A stretch of DNA of 64,000 nt from Fistulifera solaris (taxonomy: Eukaryota; Bacillariophyta; Bacillariophyceae; Naviculales; Stauroneidaceae). Under the pieces are notes generated by a model that had not been told where the DNA came from, ran no database searches, and worked only from the letters and a program-made list of their open reading frames with translations. The stretch lies in assembly GCA_030295235.1 (NCBI GenBank), contig AP026126.1, forward strand, positions 1,488,001-1,552,000, given 5' to 3'. Numbering within the stretch: the first letter of the stretch is position 1; the number at the start of each line of letters is the position of its first letter. Of this stretch, positions 1 to 12,253 are shown piece after piece. A program made the translations under genes and the position numbers.

Positions 1-168
1 TGGGCGACAAATAAATGATTTTTTGTTGCAAACTTGAAGTGGTTAGTACAAGGTACAGTACCTGGTTCCTCGTATCATCAATTGCTGCTTACTTTTTTTT
101 CGTCGCTTACATCACCGACTCTCTCTGCGCTTTGTTCGCCATTATCCTTGCTAACGCATTACTTGACT

Positions 169-477
169 ATGAGCACCAGCGAGAATGTTCAATACGTCAA
201 ACTAGTATCTGCTGAGGGGCATGAATTCTTCCTCGACAAGGAAGTCGCAATTTCTTCGAGCAAAACAATTCGTCTCATGCTCGAAGGATCTTTTCGAGAA
301 GCTCAAGACAATGTCATACGATTGCCCGACTTAGCGGGATACGTCTTAGAGCGCGTTGTGAAGTATATGCATTACAAGGCTCAATATCGCGATTCGACGG
401 CACGGATCCCCGAATTTGTGATCGAGCCAGAAGTTGCGATGGAGCTCATTATTGCAGCGAAGTATCTAGATTGCTAA
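169..477 (+). CDS. ELOC: Elongin C (Skp1/BTB-fold adaptor)
   Basis: A 102-residue protein with the Skp1/BTB fold of elongin C. Visible hallmarks are YVKLVSAEGHEFFLDKEVA at the N-terminus, the SSKTIRLMLEGSF helix, and the C-terminal FVIEPEVAMELIIAAKYLDC, which is the elongin C signature for binding BC-box proteins. Elongin C links substrate receptors to cullin-2/5-type E3 ligases and is also part of the elongin transcription factor. The length is close to the usual 100-112 residues. An open frame extends upstream to about position 34, but the ATG at 169 gives the family-typical N-terminus and the added residues look unlike protein. No intron is visible. It is transcribed toward the convergent kinase gene. 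Confidence 0.93.
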   Translation: MSTSENVQYVKLVSAEGHEFFLDKEVAISSSKTIRLMLEGSFREAQDNVIRLPDLAGYVLERVVKYMHYKAQYRDSTARIPEFVIEPEVAMELIIAAKYLDC

Positions 478-545
478 AATTCAATTTCCTAATGAATCTA
501 GCAGCTGAGTAGCATAGTTTAATCAATCGACAAAACGGTATTGAC

Positions 546-1657
546 CTATAGATTTCGGTGCTTTTCGATCAGCGGTAGCATAATTCTCAACTGCTCTCTA
601 GCTTTCCTTGTATTCTCAATTTCGTGGGTTAATAAAAACCAAGGGGACTTGAGCAAGATATTAGCCGGCATGCGTTGTTCTGTGATAGAGGTGTGAGGCC
701 TTTATTTCCGATACGCAGAATGCCACACACGTAGTGAGCGAACAATCAACTTACCAGGGTCGGCATGCAAAGAGCATGCAATGATCTCTTCAAACCAGAA
801 TGGCACTTAAAGGACAGAAGTTCGTTAAGATCAGACTCTTCTACTGTCACGAGCAAGTCAACAAGAGAATCAATTTTTGAAAAGGGATGCTTGCCGGTTA
901 CGCACTCGTAGACAACCAACCCAAAACTCCATATATCACTAAGACGCCCATAGGATTTGGTCAAACGCTCGGGTGCCATGTATTTTGCTGTTCCGAGTAC
1001 AGTCGAATTGAGGGTCTGTTCCCCGAGCGATGCCATGCCAGCGTCACACAATTTGACTTCTCCATCGGAACTCAGCAATACGTTTGCCGGCTTTAAATCA
1101 CGATGCATGATACCTTTTTCGTGCAGATCTCTCAAGCCAAGCAAGATCTGATACGCAATGGGAGCAACCATAGCCTCTTTCATGGCCTTCGTTTGCTGTA
1201 TTGTAGCATCCAAGGAGCCTAAATTCATGTACTCGAGGACCATCGTGATATGAGTTTCTTCCAAGTAAGCGCCATAGAGCCTTATTACGTGATCACTTTG
1301 AACTTTCGTCAATGCTTTTAACTCTCTCACGAGCATGCTACGTCTCTCTGAAGAACCACTGATCACTCGAAAATCTTTTACCGCGACCGTTGAAACATCA
1401 CCGTTCTTGCGTGTCCACAAACCTACGCGTACTTCACTGAACGCTCCTTTCCCAATGATATGGCCAAGCTGGAGAGATCCTGGAGCAATCTCGCCTCGTG
1501 ACAGAGTTTCGCCCTCCAGTCGAAGAAAATCCGCACCGATGGTTACGCCTTCATAACGAAAATGTTCGTCATCCGAGTGAAAAGAACAATTCAATTCTTC
1601 GGCTTCAGTATTTATTGCGTCGATGTTCAGAGAAAGTATATCAATGCGCCTCGTCAT
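546..1657 (-). CDS. MAP kinase kinase-like protein kinase (two exons, one frame break)
   Basis: A protein kinase of STE7/MAP2K type. Seen in order: glycine loop GKGAFSEVRVG, VAVK lysine, catalytic loop HRDLKPANVLL, GTAKYMAPERL, and DIWSFGLVVYE. The usual DFG triplet reads DAG (CDAGMAS), so the metal-binding Asp is kept but Phe is lost. Exon 1 is 755-1657 and exon 2 is 546-679, joined over a 75-nt GTAAGT...CAG intron; the join reads SLHADPEQRMPANILLKSPW, a proper subdomain XI. The frame needed for this join differs by one base from the main frame, with the shift near 801-806 (CC where CCC is expected). With one base added the CDS is 1038 nt, 345 residues. It would act in a MAP kinase cascade; upstream and downstream partners cannot be told. 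Confidence 0.82.
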
Positions 1658-1990
1658 TGTTGTTCCGGGGTGTGCTTTTCAATCGAAGGGGAAGATAAGG
1701 CAATTATTGTGATCACATGATCGGAATCCGATGCCTGTGTTTGTTTTTACATTGAGAGTGGTGTAAAAAATGACGGGACTGGAAACTCGTGTTTGATAAA
1801 TCCTGACATTCTGAGACGGAACGGTTTTCTTTTAGTAGAGCAAAACAAGCTCCTCGTTTTTGCACACCCACTTTTATCTTTTGCGTGTCGGCATTCGGCA
1901 TTGGTTTGATTCCTGTATCCGGTAGGACGAAACAATCACACAAAACCGTGTCGATCGACGAATCTTTCAAATAATTATTTTAAAAAGAGA

Positions 1991-3943
1991 ATGAGGTCAT
2001 TCCTTATCTATTTTCTGTTGACTCGATCCTTTCTTGCAACTACTGGCTCCGACGAAACGTGCGTCGTTCTGGAGAACGGAGAAACGCAGTGTCATTCAAA
2101 GGCCCCTGGCGGCGAAAAACGTCATGAAACGGAATCCATATCAACGCACCAAGCCCCGCTATGCTCACTCTATATTGCTGAATCCACCATTCCTGGAGCA
2201 GGACTTGGTATGTTTACAGGGGTTGCACGCAAAGCAAAAGAAGTGATTTGGCCTGGAGACGTCGTGAACCCTGTCGTTGACCGAAAATATCATCAAATGG
2301 TTCTCGGACCTGAAACGTACAAAAGCGAGGATGTTTCTCTCAACCCCCTGGAAGATTACGAGTGGCTTGGAGGCGCCATGGGGATTCAGCACGAGACAGC
2401 CCACCCATATGTGTGGCCGCGTTTCATCCACGCTTTTGCTCCGGGGTTTACTTCCGTTCTCAATAGTCATCCTGGCCTTTTTAACTGCGACCTCAAGTCC
2501 ATACCAACATATGATACAAATGGGCTGCACCGCTCCAAGGATCCTGGGGCAGGTGCTTTCACGCCGTACTTTGGAGGTAACCATATAGCTTTGGAAGACA
2601 TTCAAACGGGGGCGGAACTTTTCTTATATTATGGCGACCCGTATTTTCGACTTCGGACTAAGATTTATGGTTTATTACCATTGCCCATTCATCATGACTA
2701 TGCGGACATCTACGTCAAAAAGTACTATTCAGTAATCAGCGCGTTGATGTATCTAGGGATCTGGAACTATCTTGTCGATAACTTTCCATATTACCGTCGC
2801 CTTATGAATGCAATGCCAAAGACGAAGGAGGACTTGGAACTTGTTATAAACGGAAGTATTCGAGATATGCATCGTCCAGCTGCTACGCGTTCTATTCAAA
2901 AACTCAATGAAGAGGGAAGATGCGTTGACACGTTGGAAGTTCGCCCTTCCACTATCCCACAGGCAGGACGTGGGGCGTTTGCTACTCGATTCCTTCCGAA
3001 AGGCATCGTGGTGACGGGGACACCACTTATCTTTGTCCCCACAGATGACTTTTTTTAAAATGTATGAAGGAGACTGGGAAACGAAAAAGAAGTACCCAAC
3101 AAGGATAAGATTGTCCACCATCAAATCTCTTTCAACTACTGCCTTTATCATCCCGACTCGAGTATCTTCCTCTGTCCTTACGGAATCGGTGTCAACTACA
3201 TCAATAATGGCGGAAAAGACGGGGCGAACGTTATATTGCAGTGGGCTAGTGAAGGCGAACTTGGTCACAACAACACAATCCTCCAGCATAGTCCTCGACA
3301 TTTGCTCGGCAATGCTGCTCCCCGCATATTTCTGAATTACGTCGCGACTCGAGATATTCAAGAAGGAGAGGAAATTTTCCTAGACTACGGTGACGCGTGG
3401 CAGGCGGCGTGGGATCATCATGTCCGTTCCTTTGAAGAACATCGAGTAGAAGGTTCGACAGACTACCAATCCGCTCGGGATTGGACGAAGGATAATTTGG
3501 ATACGATGCTACGCACCGAAGAGGAACAGGTGGAAAATCCGTATCCATCTCATTTTACACTGCAGTGCATCATAGATTATGACCTAGATCGTCGTGCTCT
3601 GCTGTCGTTATGGGGCCGTGAGCATACTCCCTCGATTCCTTGTCGTATTAAGAAGCGACGAAAAGCGATAAGTGGAAAATACGAATACAAGGTATTGTTC
3701 AAGCCAATCGGTACTGCTGGCCATCAAATTTCGAAACAACTAATCGAGGATATCGAAGACATGAAATGGACTGAATCCGATTGGCTTCCTCAGGCAGCCC
3801 TTCGATTTACAGATCGCCCGTACTCGACAGATTTATGGCTTCCTCATGCATTCCGCCATCCGATCGGCTTACCCGACGACTTATTCCCCGACGCCTGGAG
3901 GAATGTACACTTGTCTTTTGCGGACTTTGCAAGCAGTCAATAG
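1991..3943 (+). CDS. Secreted-type protein with two SET-like modules
   Basis: About 650 residues. It begins with a signal peptide (MRSFLIYFLLTRSFLATTGS) and then holds two related SET-like modules. Each opens with a STIP.AG.G.F motif (AESTIPGAGLGMF; RPSTIPQAGRGAF) and ends with a G.ELFLYYGDPYF / G.EIFLDYGDAW block that resembles the SET-domain tyrosine motif. A second-module core reads LYHPDSSIFLCPYGIGVNYI. The frame breaks twice: at 3050-3056 (seven T, six expected) and at 3084-3088 (five A, six expected). The two breaks cancel, and the whole span 1991-3943 is a multiple of three. SET proteins methylate lysines, but a signal peptide is unusual for histone methylation, so substrate and compartment are unknown. 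Large SET-like families of this type occur in diatoms. Confidence 0.72.
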
Positions 3944-4177
3944 ATGCTTTTTTGTGAACCAACATGTACCGTCGTCCTCAACATCATGCTTTACGAATGT
4001 TATAGTAACCACATCAATTTAGTCTCTACAAATCAAGCTATAGCGAGTATCGTCTTAAGAAATTTCAGGACTCAGAATTAAGTAGCAAAGGGAAAGTTGC
4101 TCTTTCTCCGTCGGATGTGCCGGTGCTCCAGCTGATTCGCTTTGTTCGAAAATCTAAGTAGGCAACGTCGGCCAGCA

Positions 4178-6085
4178 TTAAACTCTGGTTCGCATCTGCA
4201 TGGCAAGATCTACAAGTGCCTGTGTAGCTGAAGCATCAACGCGTAAAATGAAACGTTTGTCTCGCTCGCGTTCATAATACCCGTTTCTGATTTTGTAGCT
4301 TGTCTACTGCTTCGTAAAAAGCATAGTGCTTCCATTACCACTCTAAAACAATTTCTTCTGGTTTAAAGATGATCGTGCTTCATCGAACTCTGGTCTGAGC
4401 TTTTTTGCTTCCACGTCACGAGCGTGCACAACACCTTCCATTTGCTCCCGAGGTTCTTCTTCCTCGCGTTTCACTGTCAATGCCCGTGTTTTTAGTTCGC
4501 TGATTTCACTTTGGTAACAATCACGATCTAGCATTGCCTGAACCTTATCTGTTTCTGAAACGAATCGGGCAGTGCGAGCTTCTGCAATTCGAGTACGAAG
4601 TCTCACTATTTCTCCGCGCAATGAAGCAATTTCCAGCGGGGCAGTTGCAGCATTAGAATCCTTGCCTAATTCTTCACCCCTTTTGTTCGCTTCCAAAATA
4701 TCGCCTCTTCCGGCGAATCTGGACTCGTCATCGGGTAGTTCGAGTGCATTGAATGTGGTCAGTCTTTGTGAGTCTCTATGTGGAGACTCGTAGAAGATGG
4801 TCTCAGGTATAAGATCCGTGTAGCCTCGTGGGTCATCCATTTCATGCTGACGCACGCCAAAGGGAAGGTCAATATTATCTTGCAATTTCGGCTTACTGGG
4901 TAACCGAAGACCTGCAATAGTTGTTCTAGGGTTTAGTTTTATTCCAAAACCTCGAGTCGTCTCTGCATCTAAATGATGTCGGGTGGCAAGCGGTCGGCTG
5001 AAAGTTTCTCGCTCGTCGTCATTATGCCAGCTAGGCGTTTCTTTCAAGGGTGTATCAAAGTCGTTAAAATCTGGCTTGATCGTACTTTCGTCTGGAAGAA
5101 ATGGTATGTCGCTCGTACTTCGTATGTGAAGCTGGGCGAAATCAGATGCATCGGCAGTGAAGTGGATGTTTCTATTCGCACGCGAGGGTGAATCCTGCGA
5201 TGGGATCGAGCTTTCATCCCAGATGGGTCCAGCAAATGACCGGCTTTGTACTACCTGCTCGTCTGGTCGTAGCGTAACATCCAGTGCTTCTTCTTCGAAA
5301 CAACCGGATTCGTGAAGAAAGAAGTCCATGTCGTCGTCACGTTGTCGATGAGCCACGGTCGAGTTAAGTCGGTAAACGTCTTTTGATAAAACGGAACAAT
5401 CGGTGACTGTTCTCCCTAATATAAGTCCGGCATTAACAATTGTTTGATAGGCAAACTTTTTGGTATTCGCGTCAGCTCTGCAGGCTAGTAAAGCAGGCTT
5501 CTGATGAACAAGTTGTTCAGCATTCTTATCTTTAAGCTGATTTGCTTGAGCGCTTCGTCGATCTTCTTCAATTTTCTTTTTATTGCAAGACGAAAAGAAA
5601 ATAGCGCTATCCAGCAAGGATCCACGACCTTGCAGATGACGCAACCGAGGAGTCACACTTTCCATGTGACGAAGGCTTGCAGCACACAACAAAGGATATC
5701 GCGAAATAACATTTTGATCATCTGTGTCAGCGTCTTGATTATCATCTATACTCTTTTCTTCGACAGCAAGGCCATGCGACTCCCGTGGTATTGAATGCGT
5801 GACCGATGTGGGTGAAATAAGTTTCGATGCTGGGTGGCTCGTTTCTCGTCCTCGTTTCAGCGTTGCTTGAATAATCGGACTCATGAACGCCGATGACCGT
5901 GTCAATTCCGTAGGGACGTGTAATGTTTCTCTCGCGTGCCGCAATCGTTCCTCTTCGAGCTTTCGTTGTTGTCTGCGCGCGAAACGTTCTCTCACATCTG
6001 AATACGATCGTCCGGGGGATTTAGACAATCGGACATTTTGCGGCGTCTGTGCCGTTGCATAGGCTTCACCGATGTCCGTCATCAT
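4178..6085 (-). CDS. Coiled-coil protein of unknown function
   Basis: I do not recognise this protein. The uninterrupted frame runs 4343-6085 (580 residues from the second of two adjacent ATGs; the upstream extension lacks ATG). The N-terminus is basic and charged (RRQQRKLEEERLRHARE), the middle is low in hydrophobics and probably disordered, and the last 120 residues form a coiled coil (EIASLRGEIVRLRTRIAEAR). Downstream of the stop a coherent helical continuation is seen in shifted frames: FYEAVDKLQNQK at about 4281-4319 and YYERERDKRFILRVDASAT... ending with TAA at 4178. Dropping one base in each of three homopolymers (4345-4348, 4316-4320, 4280-4282) would join them into 634 residues. The C-terminal join is less certain than the main frame; an intron is the alternative, but I found no good splice pair. 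Confidence 0.6.
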
Positions 6086-6603
6086 TGTTCCACTTGTTTC
6101 TTCAATGAGAAGGTTTAAAAGCAGAACATTCAATTGAGCTCAGTGGATTGATCGGGTCGAGCTCTTGATCTCGTTTGCTGGCTTTTAATCTTTGGTCTAT
6201 AAAAGGTTGCACCTTGAAAATTTTGTCCATTTTCGCCGCGTACACAAGAACCAAATTTTCGAAAACGAGTTTCGAATTAAATAAAACTCGTTGCGACATG
6301 TGCTTATTTCTTCTTTGTGTACCTTGCTCGTTTGAATTTTCCGATGATGTCTTGGGATGGTTCCGGGACTGGTCCTAATCACGCGAAAAGTTATCCTACT
6401 TCTCATTGTAGTGTGAAAGTAGAAGACGTTTCGGAACATGGCTTCAAACACGACCGTTCAGAACTATCCGCAATAAATTTAGCTGATCGGCGACGCGACG
6501 CATTTCTTCGCCTTTTGCGACCGCAAAAAGCGTTCACAACAATTTCCGAGCGCAACAAGGACTGCTTCTACTGCTTCGAAAGGCGTCGTTTCCCTCAAAC
6601 AAC

Positions 6604-7689
6604 ATGGATTTCATCGAATGGGCTGCTCATTTTCCGACGGAACGCGGAAGTTGGGCGGAGTTTGTCAAGGATGTCACGATCGGCATCATCGCCGGTCATT
6701 TGCGGTGCATGTCCATGATTTACAAATTCGCCAAACACCAAGTGTTACGGCGTGCTCTGAAAAAGCCTAGGTCTTGTCGAAGAAATCTATCCGACAATTC
6801 AAAATGGTAAAATAGACTACGCCTTTGTTGGTTATGGGAGAACTGGAACGGTGAGTCGTCGTCATTATTTGTTTTCTTCACGGTCGTCAATATTTAACAC
6901 AGCGATTTACACTAAATGATTTCTTCTGGACAGTTTTCTGTTTATCTAGCGCTGAAACAACTTGGCTTCAAAGGGGTTCACTCGGAGGAATGGGGAGACC
7001 AGCCGGAAGTTCTCGATTACTTTCATGAACATATGGTCAAGCCGTCCATTGATGCTGGAGAAGTCATCGTCGGTGACCCCGATATGCGCGTGATTGCAAA
7101 TTATGGATACACGGCGGTATTTGACATTGTTCCAGCAATCTACTATGAGCAAATGCTCAATCAGTTCCCCGATTGCAAATTCATTTTGACTTCGCGTGAC
7201 AGTGAATCTTGGTTCGAATCTTGGACTAGCATGACACAGATCGTCAGCACGCCCCTACATTTGGCTGGAAAGTTGTTCCGTTTGCCTGCGTTGACAAAGG
7301 GTTCAGACTATATTCGATGGCTGTTCGCTTACTTGAATCAGGATGCATCGATTCTAACTGCTTCTTGGCCCACCGATGTCACAAACCGTGAAACAGCTAT
7401 TCCCATGTACGAAGCGCACAACAAACGTGTACGAGAGATCATTCCCCCAGAGAAGCTTCTAGAATATCATCCCCGAGAAGGATGGGAGCCTCTTTGCAAA
7501 TTCATGGAGTTGGATCCCTGTCCCACGACGCCATTTCCTCACAGTAATTCCCGTCTTTCGATGCGCGTCCAAGCTTGGTCTGCATTCTTGTTATTGCTGG
7601 AAGCTGCCCTAGTTCTCTTTTTTGGTGTTTCACTAATTCGAAAGTTTTTTTCGCCCAAGAAAAAGCAAACGAAAGCCAAAGCTTTGTGA
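6604..7689 (+). CDS. Sulfotransferase-like P-loop protein with C-terminal membrane anchor
   Basis: Two exons (6604-6850, 6934-7689) separated by an 83-nt GTGAGT...CAG intron. The splice restores the 5'-PAPS-type loop GYGRTGTFSVYLALKQLGF. Further motifs are CKFILTSRDSESWFESW (3'-phosphate-binding region) and GWEPLCKFM near the end, as in the Sulfotransfer_4 group, whose members are often misnamed NAD-dependent epimerases. A single transmembrane helix (SAFLLLLEAALVLFFGVSLI) and a basic tail follow. Exon 1 needs one A removed from the run at 6760-6764; the CDS is then 1002 nt, 333 residues. It probably transfers sulfate from PAPS to an unknown acceptor on the side of the membrane carrying the catalytic domain. 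Substrate is not predictable. Confidence 0.68.
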
Positions 7690-8559
7690 GAATAATGATT
7701 TGATCTCTTTGGAAAGGCGATCGTTTGATCACCCATGATGCGTTTCAACAATGAGTCTCACTTTTAGTAACCGAGCTCTTTCTGATTTACATATGAACCT
7801 GCACGAGTGGTAGTACGAAAGTAATTGAATCAACATAGGTTAAACGACTAGTTCTGAATGCGTGGAGACACCTGAGAAGGTGATACCGGTACTTATACTG
7901 TACGGTTGTACGTCCTGAAGCCTGTCCGTAATCTCCAGACTATTTCGAGGAAAAGGTCATGTTCGATCATAAAGCGTCGATGCGTGCATTTCTAATGTCT
8001 CAAAATGTAATAGCATCCAAGCTAGGACAAACGTAGCTTGCGAAGCTTGCAGAACGAGCGAGTTGAGAAGCGGAATTGTACGGATTCATGACTGACATTC
8101 AGTCGTGGCGAAAGGTCGCCTACACTTTCGCTTACAGTAAAACGTGGAAAACAATGGTTTGCAAATGAGATTCGAGGTGAGTTTTGAAAAAGATATAAAT
8201 GCATGGAAAGAGGGACGAACGTAGTTTACCAGCTGGCAGTACGAATGGAGGTTAGAACGCAGTCCCCTTCAAAATAATTTCGACTCATGACTCGTGACTG
8301 ACGTACAGTCATGGTAAAGTCTCTGGGTCATCAATAGGGAAATCTGTCTGTCATCGCTCGCGCAGACCTCTGCTCAAGCCCACAAACTGCGAGCACCAAG
8401 GACGGTACCTTGTACCAGTTACCTGGTATTTGTATTGATGTGTTACACAACTTCTTCGTTCCTTTTGTATCTTCTTATCACAAATGAAAAGCTAGATATC
8501 TTGCACAGAATTACAGCACAGTACAGCTCTGCAGTTTGGCCTATTCATTATGGCTAACG
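7690..8559. other. Intergenic region with short dispersed repeats
   Basis: No convincing gene. It holds a 55-nt dispersed repeat at 8087-8141, a degenerate second copy at about 8294-8323, and one TACCTGGTA nonamer at 8420-8428. The right part must contain the PEX1 promoter; no TATA box stands out. Confidence 0.6.
8087..8141. repeat. Dispersed 55-nt repeat, copy 1
   Basis: TCATGACTGACATTCAGTCG begins a 55-nt block that recurs at 41139-41193 with about six mismatches. A weaker relative (GTGACTGACGTACAGTCATG) lies at about 8294. The core GACTGA...CAGTC is an imperfect inverted repeat. All copies are intergenic. Function unknown; a decayed mobile element or a shared regulatory block are both possible. 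Confidence 0.7.
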
Positions 8560-11500
8560 ATGCCTCGAGAACGATTTCGTGTTATTTGGAGTACCCGCTC
8601 CCAAGAAACATACAACCTGTTTGCGCGGCTCCCGCGTCGAACAGCCCAACGCCTCGGTAATGGACAAGGCAAAGAAAATACATTTCTTTCTCTTGCTCTG
8701 CGCTTTGAAGAAGACGAGGATCCTGTATTCGCTTCTTTCAACGGAGGATTTATTCAAGTTGCGGCACACGATTTAGGTGAGTGTCTGTAAGGAGCGACTC
8801 ATCTTGTGAATGAGAGCCAATGAGGAATCAGCTGATTTGTCAAGACAACTGAAAGCGTACATGTCGATCAAAACCACTGTTGCCTTCCTACCGAGGTCCA
8901 GAGTATTTCTTCTTAGCTTGCGTATCGTGTCTCGACTTTGCTCTCACAATCAAGTATTTTTGTTCTCGTTTCTCAGATGCGAAAGTAATTGAGTTACCTC
9001 GTCAGCTTTTCAGAGATCAGGAAACAAAGACGCATATATGGGTAGAGTGTATACCGATGCCGTTCACAGCGAAGGAAATCCACGTTGACCCATTAACTTA
9101 TCGAGATTGGGAATTGTTGGAGGCATGGTCCTCGCAACTCGAAGAGTTCTTGTTACAGCAAGTTTCGATCGTTTATCCCGGACAGACGCTTGCTTTACAT
9201 ATGAACAATGGTGTCACTGCTTGTGTGCAAGTAAAGCGCTCTGGCTTTCAAGCAGCTGCAAATCCGTGGGAAGACGAGACTTTACTGCAGGACAGGCTTC
9301 AGTGTCTTTGTTTGAAAAGCGATACTTCAGTTTTTGTCTCGCCAAAAACAAGGCCATCATCTGATCGAGACGCGCGTCTTCTTCTCGTTCCTTGTCTGCA
9401 AGACTATAGCCCGTCGATGGAACATTTTGCCAAATTTTTCAATGTCGATGTCGTAAATGTTCCTCTCTTTTCAGCTGCAGTACATCCCGAAACGCTGAGC
9501 ATGATTCTTGGGCGCCAGTATTCGGGACACTTGACGGATTGCAACGCTTTGCTACAATATGACACTGAGAAACGCCAGGCACGAAAGGAAACTGCTATTG
9601 TTCGATTGATTCGATCCGAACTGGTCTCTAAGAATGCAATTGGTAGGTACTTTGATTTGTGTCATAATCGCCTTCCTTGTCGGTGACGAACAACACCATG
9701 CTAATTCTGAAGCATCATGCGTGAAGAGATTCCACTCAACTTATTCTGAGATATTTGTGCTGTCTGTGTAATTGGCGATCACTGCTCGACTTTTGTTTTA
9801 ACTTTCGTCTCCTTCGTGTACGCAGCTGTTCACCCGTTAATTCGCTTGAAACTAAACGCTCAAGTTCTGATTGATCACGTGACGATACGCATCCTAGAAG
9901 AATCGGACATTAAGCTGGCACATATCGAAACTCTGGAAACTGGTCGTTTATCACTTTGTCCAGTTCATATCACCGGAAATAGCACTCTGTCCACGTGGCG
10001 ACGACCAGATATCATTTCAGGTTTTGACAGCATACGTGCATTTGCCGAAAACACAAATATGACTATTCCTTCTGACTTGCAACGTTGTTTTACTGACTCA
10101 GGGAGCTATGTGCCTCTCCCGCTGACCGATTTCCGTTCTTGTGGGCGGAATTTGTTTCGAGTCGATTGCGTAGAGAGCCACTCAGTTTTGGCTGTAAATT
10201 GTTTGGCGCGCATTTTTGAAAACGACCTGCAGGCGAAGAGAGACCCGGAACTAATTCGCCGTGACATGGACGTCAGCTTGATTGACATAATTCCGGATAT
10301 AACTATTATCGAGGAGGCACTTGTTGAAAGCGTTATGAAATCTCTGGATGGCTTTGTAATTTATGGGCACACGGGTAGTGGTAAGACCCATCTAGCTCTT
10401 ATGCATGCGACACTTGCGCATTTGAAAGAAGGACGCGGCACAGTTTATTTAGACTGCCGGAAACTTCGCGAGACGAGGGAGTTATCAATAACAAACCTTT
10501 TACAAGAGGTTGTTCAAGTGTTTAAAGATGCGACAAATCTCCATTCCTGTACCGTTATTTTAGACGATCTCGACCAAATCGTTCCCTCAGTTGAATCGAT
10601 TTCAGACTCGAATGAAAGCTCACGGATGCAGCAAATTAATCCTGCAACTGTACAACAATCTAAGTTGATGAGCGATGTGTTGTTTCACGCAATAAATTAC
10701 GCCCGAACAAAGCTGAACGGACAGTGCTTCGTCATTGCGACATGTAAATCGCCGCATACTATTCCATCAGAAATATTCAAATTGATTGGCGACGAAAACA
10801 GTGTTTTGGTTCCCCAGCTATCGGCCCAAAATCGGGAGAATTTGTTTCTCAAGATCCTTCAGTCGCGAAGTGTCCATATTCCTCAAAGTGGACGGCTCAG
10901 CGTGTCAAGAATCACTGAGGAATATCGAGCACGTGATATCCGTCATCTTGCCCTTCGCGTTGCAAAGAAGTTAGAGGGCGCTCTCCCAGATGCACTTCCA
11001 GAGTTCGGTAAAATCTTGAACGAGGAAATCACAAATTATGTTCCGATGAGTCAAGTCAATGCATTGGTTGAACGTGTCGACTTGTCAACTTCCTGGACAG
11101 ATATTGGTGGTCTATTTCGAGCGAAGCAAGCTTTGCTTGAAACTATTATTAGACCATCAGTTTACCCGCGAATTTATGCGAACTCGAAAGTCAGACAGCC
11201 CAATGGTATTCTGCTGTTTGGTCCACCTGGAACTGGAAAAACATGCATTGTACCTGCACTGGCTAAGGAATGCGGGTATAGACTGGTCACATGTAGAGGC
11301 CCCGAACTGCTAGACAAATATATCGGCGCTTCAGAGGCCAACGTGCGCAATTTATTTTCGCGGGCTGCTTCGGTGGCTCCCTCGATTCTTTTTCTCGACG
11401 AGTTGGACGCCCTTGCTCCACGTCGGGGTTCGGACAACACAGGCGTCACAGACCGTATCGTGAACCAGCTCCTCACGTTTCTGGATGGCGTAGAAGACGT

Positions 11501-12014
11501 AGCTGGTAAGGTTTATGTGGTTGCTGCAACTTCCAGACCAGATAAAGTAGATCCAGCACTTTTACGGCCTGGCCGCTTGGAAAGGCACATTTACCTTGGC
11601 TATCCAAGCCTCCAGGAAGCAGAAGACCTTATCTTGAAGATCGCTTTGCGCTACACTCTTACGACTGACGCGAGAGAAATTATTCAGGATGGTATACTTG
11701 TTCGCCAATTACCAGGCACGGTTTTTTCTCATTTATCGCCAGCAGATATCAAGGGGGCTTTCGAGCGTGCCAATGTTGATGCTATTCGGCAATCGTTAAC
11801 AGAAGGCAAAATATCCAAAGAAATCCAGATAAATGCTGAGAAGGTGGCCAATGCCTTAAAATCTTGTCAACCGTCTTTATCCGCAGATGAATACGAAAAA
11901 TTAATTTCATGTTATGCTTCGTTTCGAGGCCAAGAAGGTCGGGGCCAAGAATCAGGCGCTCGCGTCGAATCCCCAGGATCGAATGGAAGCCACCTACGTG
12001 CGGCTTTAAAGTAA
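8560..12014 (+). CDS. PEX1: Peroxin-1, peroxisomal AAA ATPase
   Basis: Three exons (8560-8776, 8977-9642, 9826-12014), GTGAGT...CAG and GTAGGT...CAG introns, total 3072 nt, 1023 residues with no frame break. The N-terminal PEX1 double-psi barrel is seen as DWELLEAWSSQLEEFLLQQV followed by SIVYPGQTLALHM. Two AAA modules follow: D1 has Walker A GHTGSGKT (about residue 475), D2 has GPPGTGKT (about 760), Walker B ILFLDELDAL, and the second-region-of-homology ATSRPDKVDPALLRPGRLER typical of PEX1. With PEX6 it extracts ubiquitinated PEX5 from the peroxisome membrane so the receptor can be reused. The start at 8560 is the first in-frame ATG of exon 1; an out-of-frame ATG lies at 8550. Shorter than human PEX1 (1283 residues) mainly in linker regions. 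Confidence 0.92.
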
Positions 12015-12253
12015 TACTCCGTAATACAGTTCTTATATAGATTCGTATTGTGACTAGTTTCTGATTGCTCAATTCTCGTGAAAAGCGAGCTACAAATAGA
12101 GTCGGTCATCATAACAAATCGGACGATGAGTCAAACAGAGAGCTAACTTCCTTCCTTAGCGCTTGTTTCACTTTTTAATACTATTGAGTCCTCCAGCTGT
12201 CCGTCGGTCAAAGACTCCAACAAAGTTATCTCAGAGGATCAAAAAGTCGCCTT

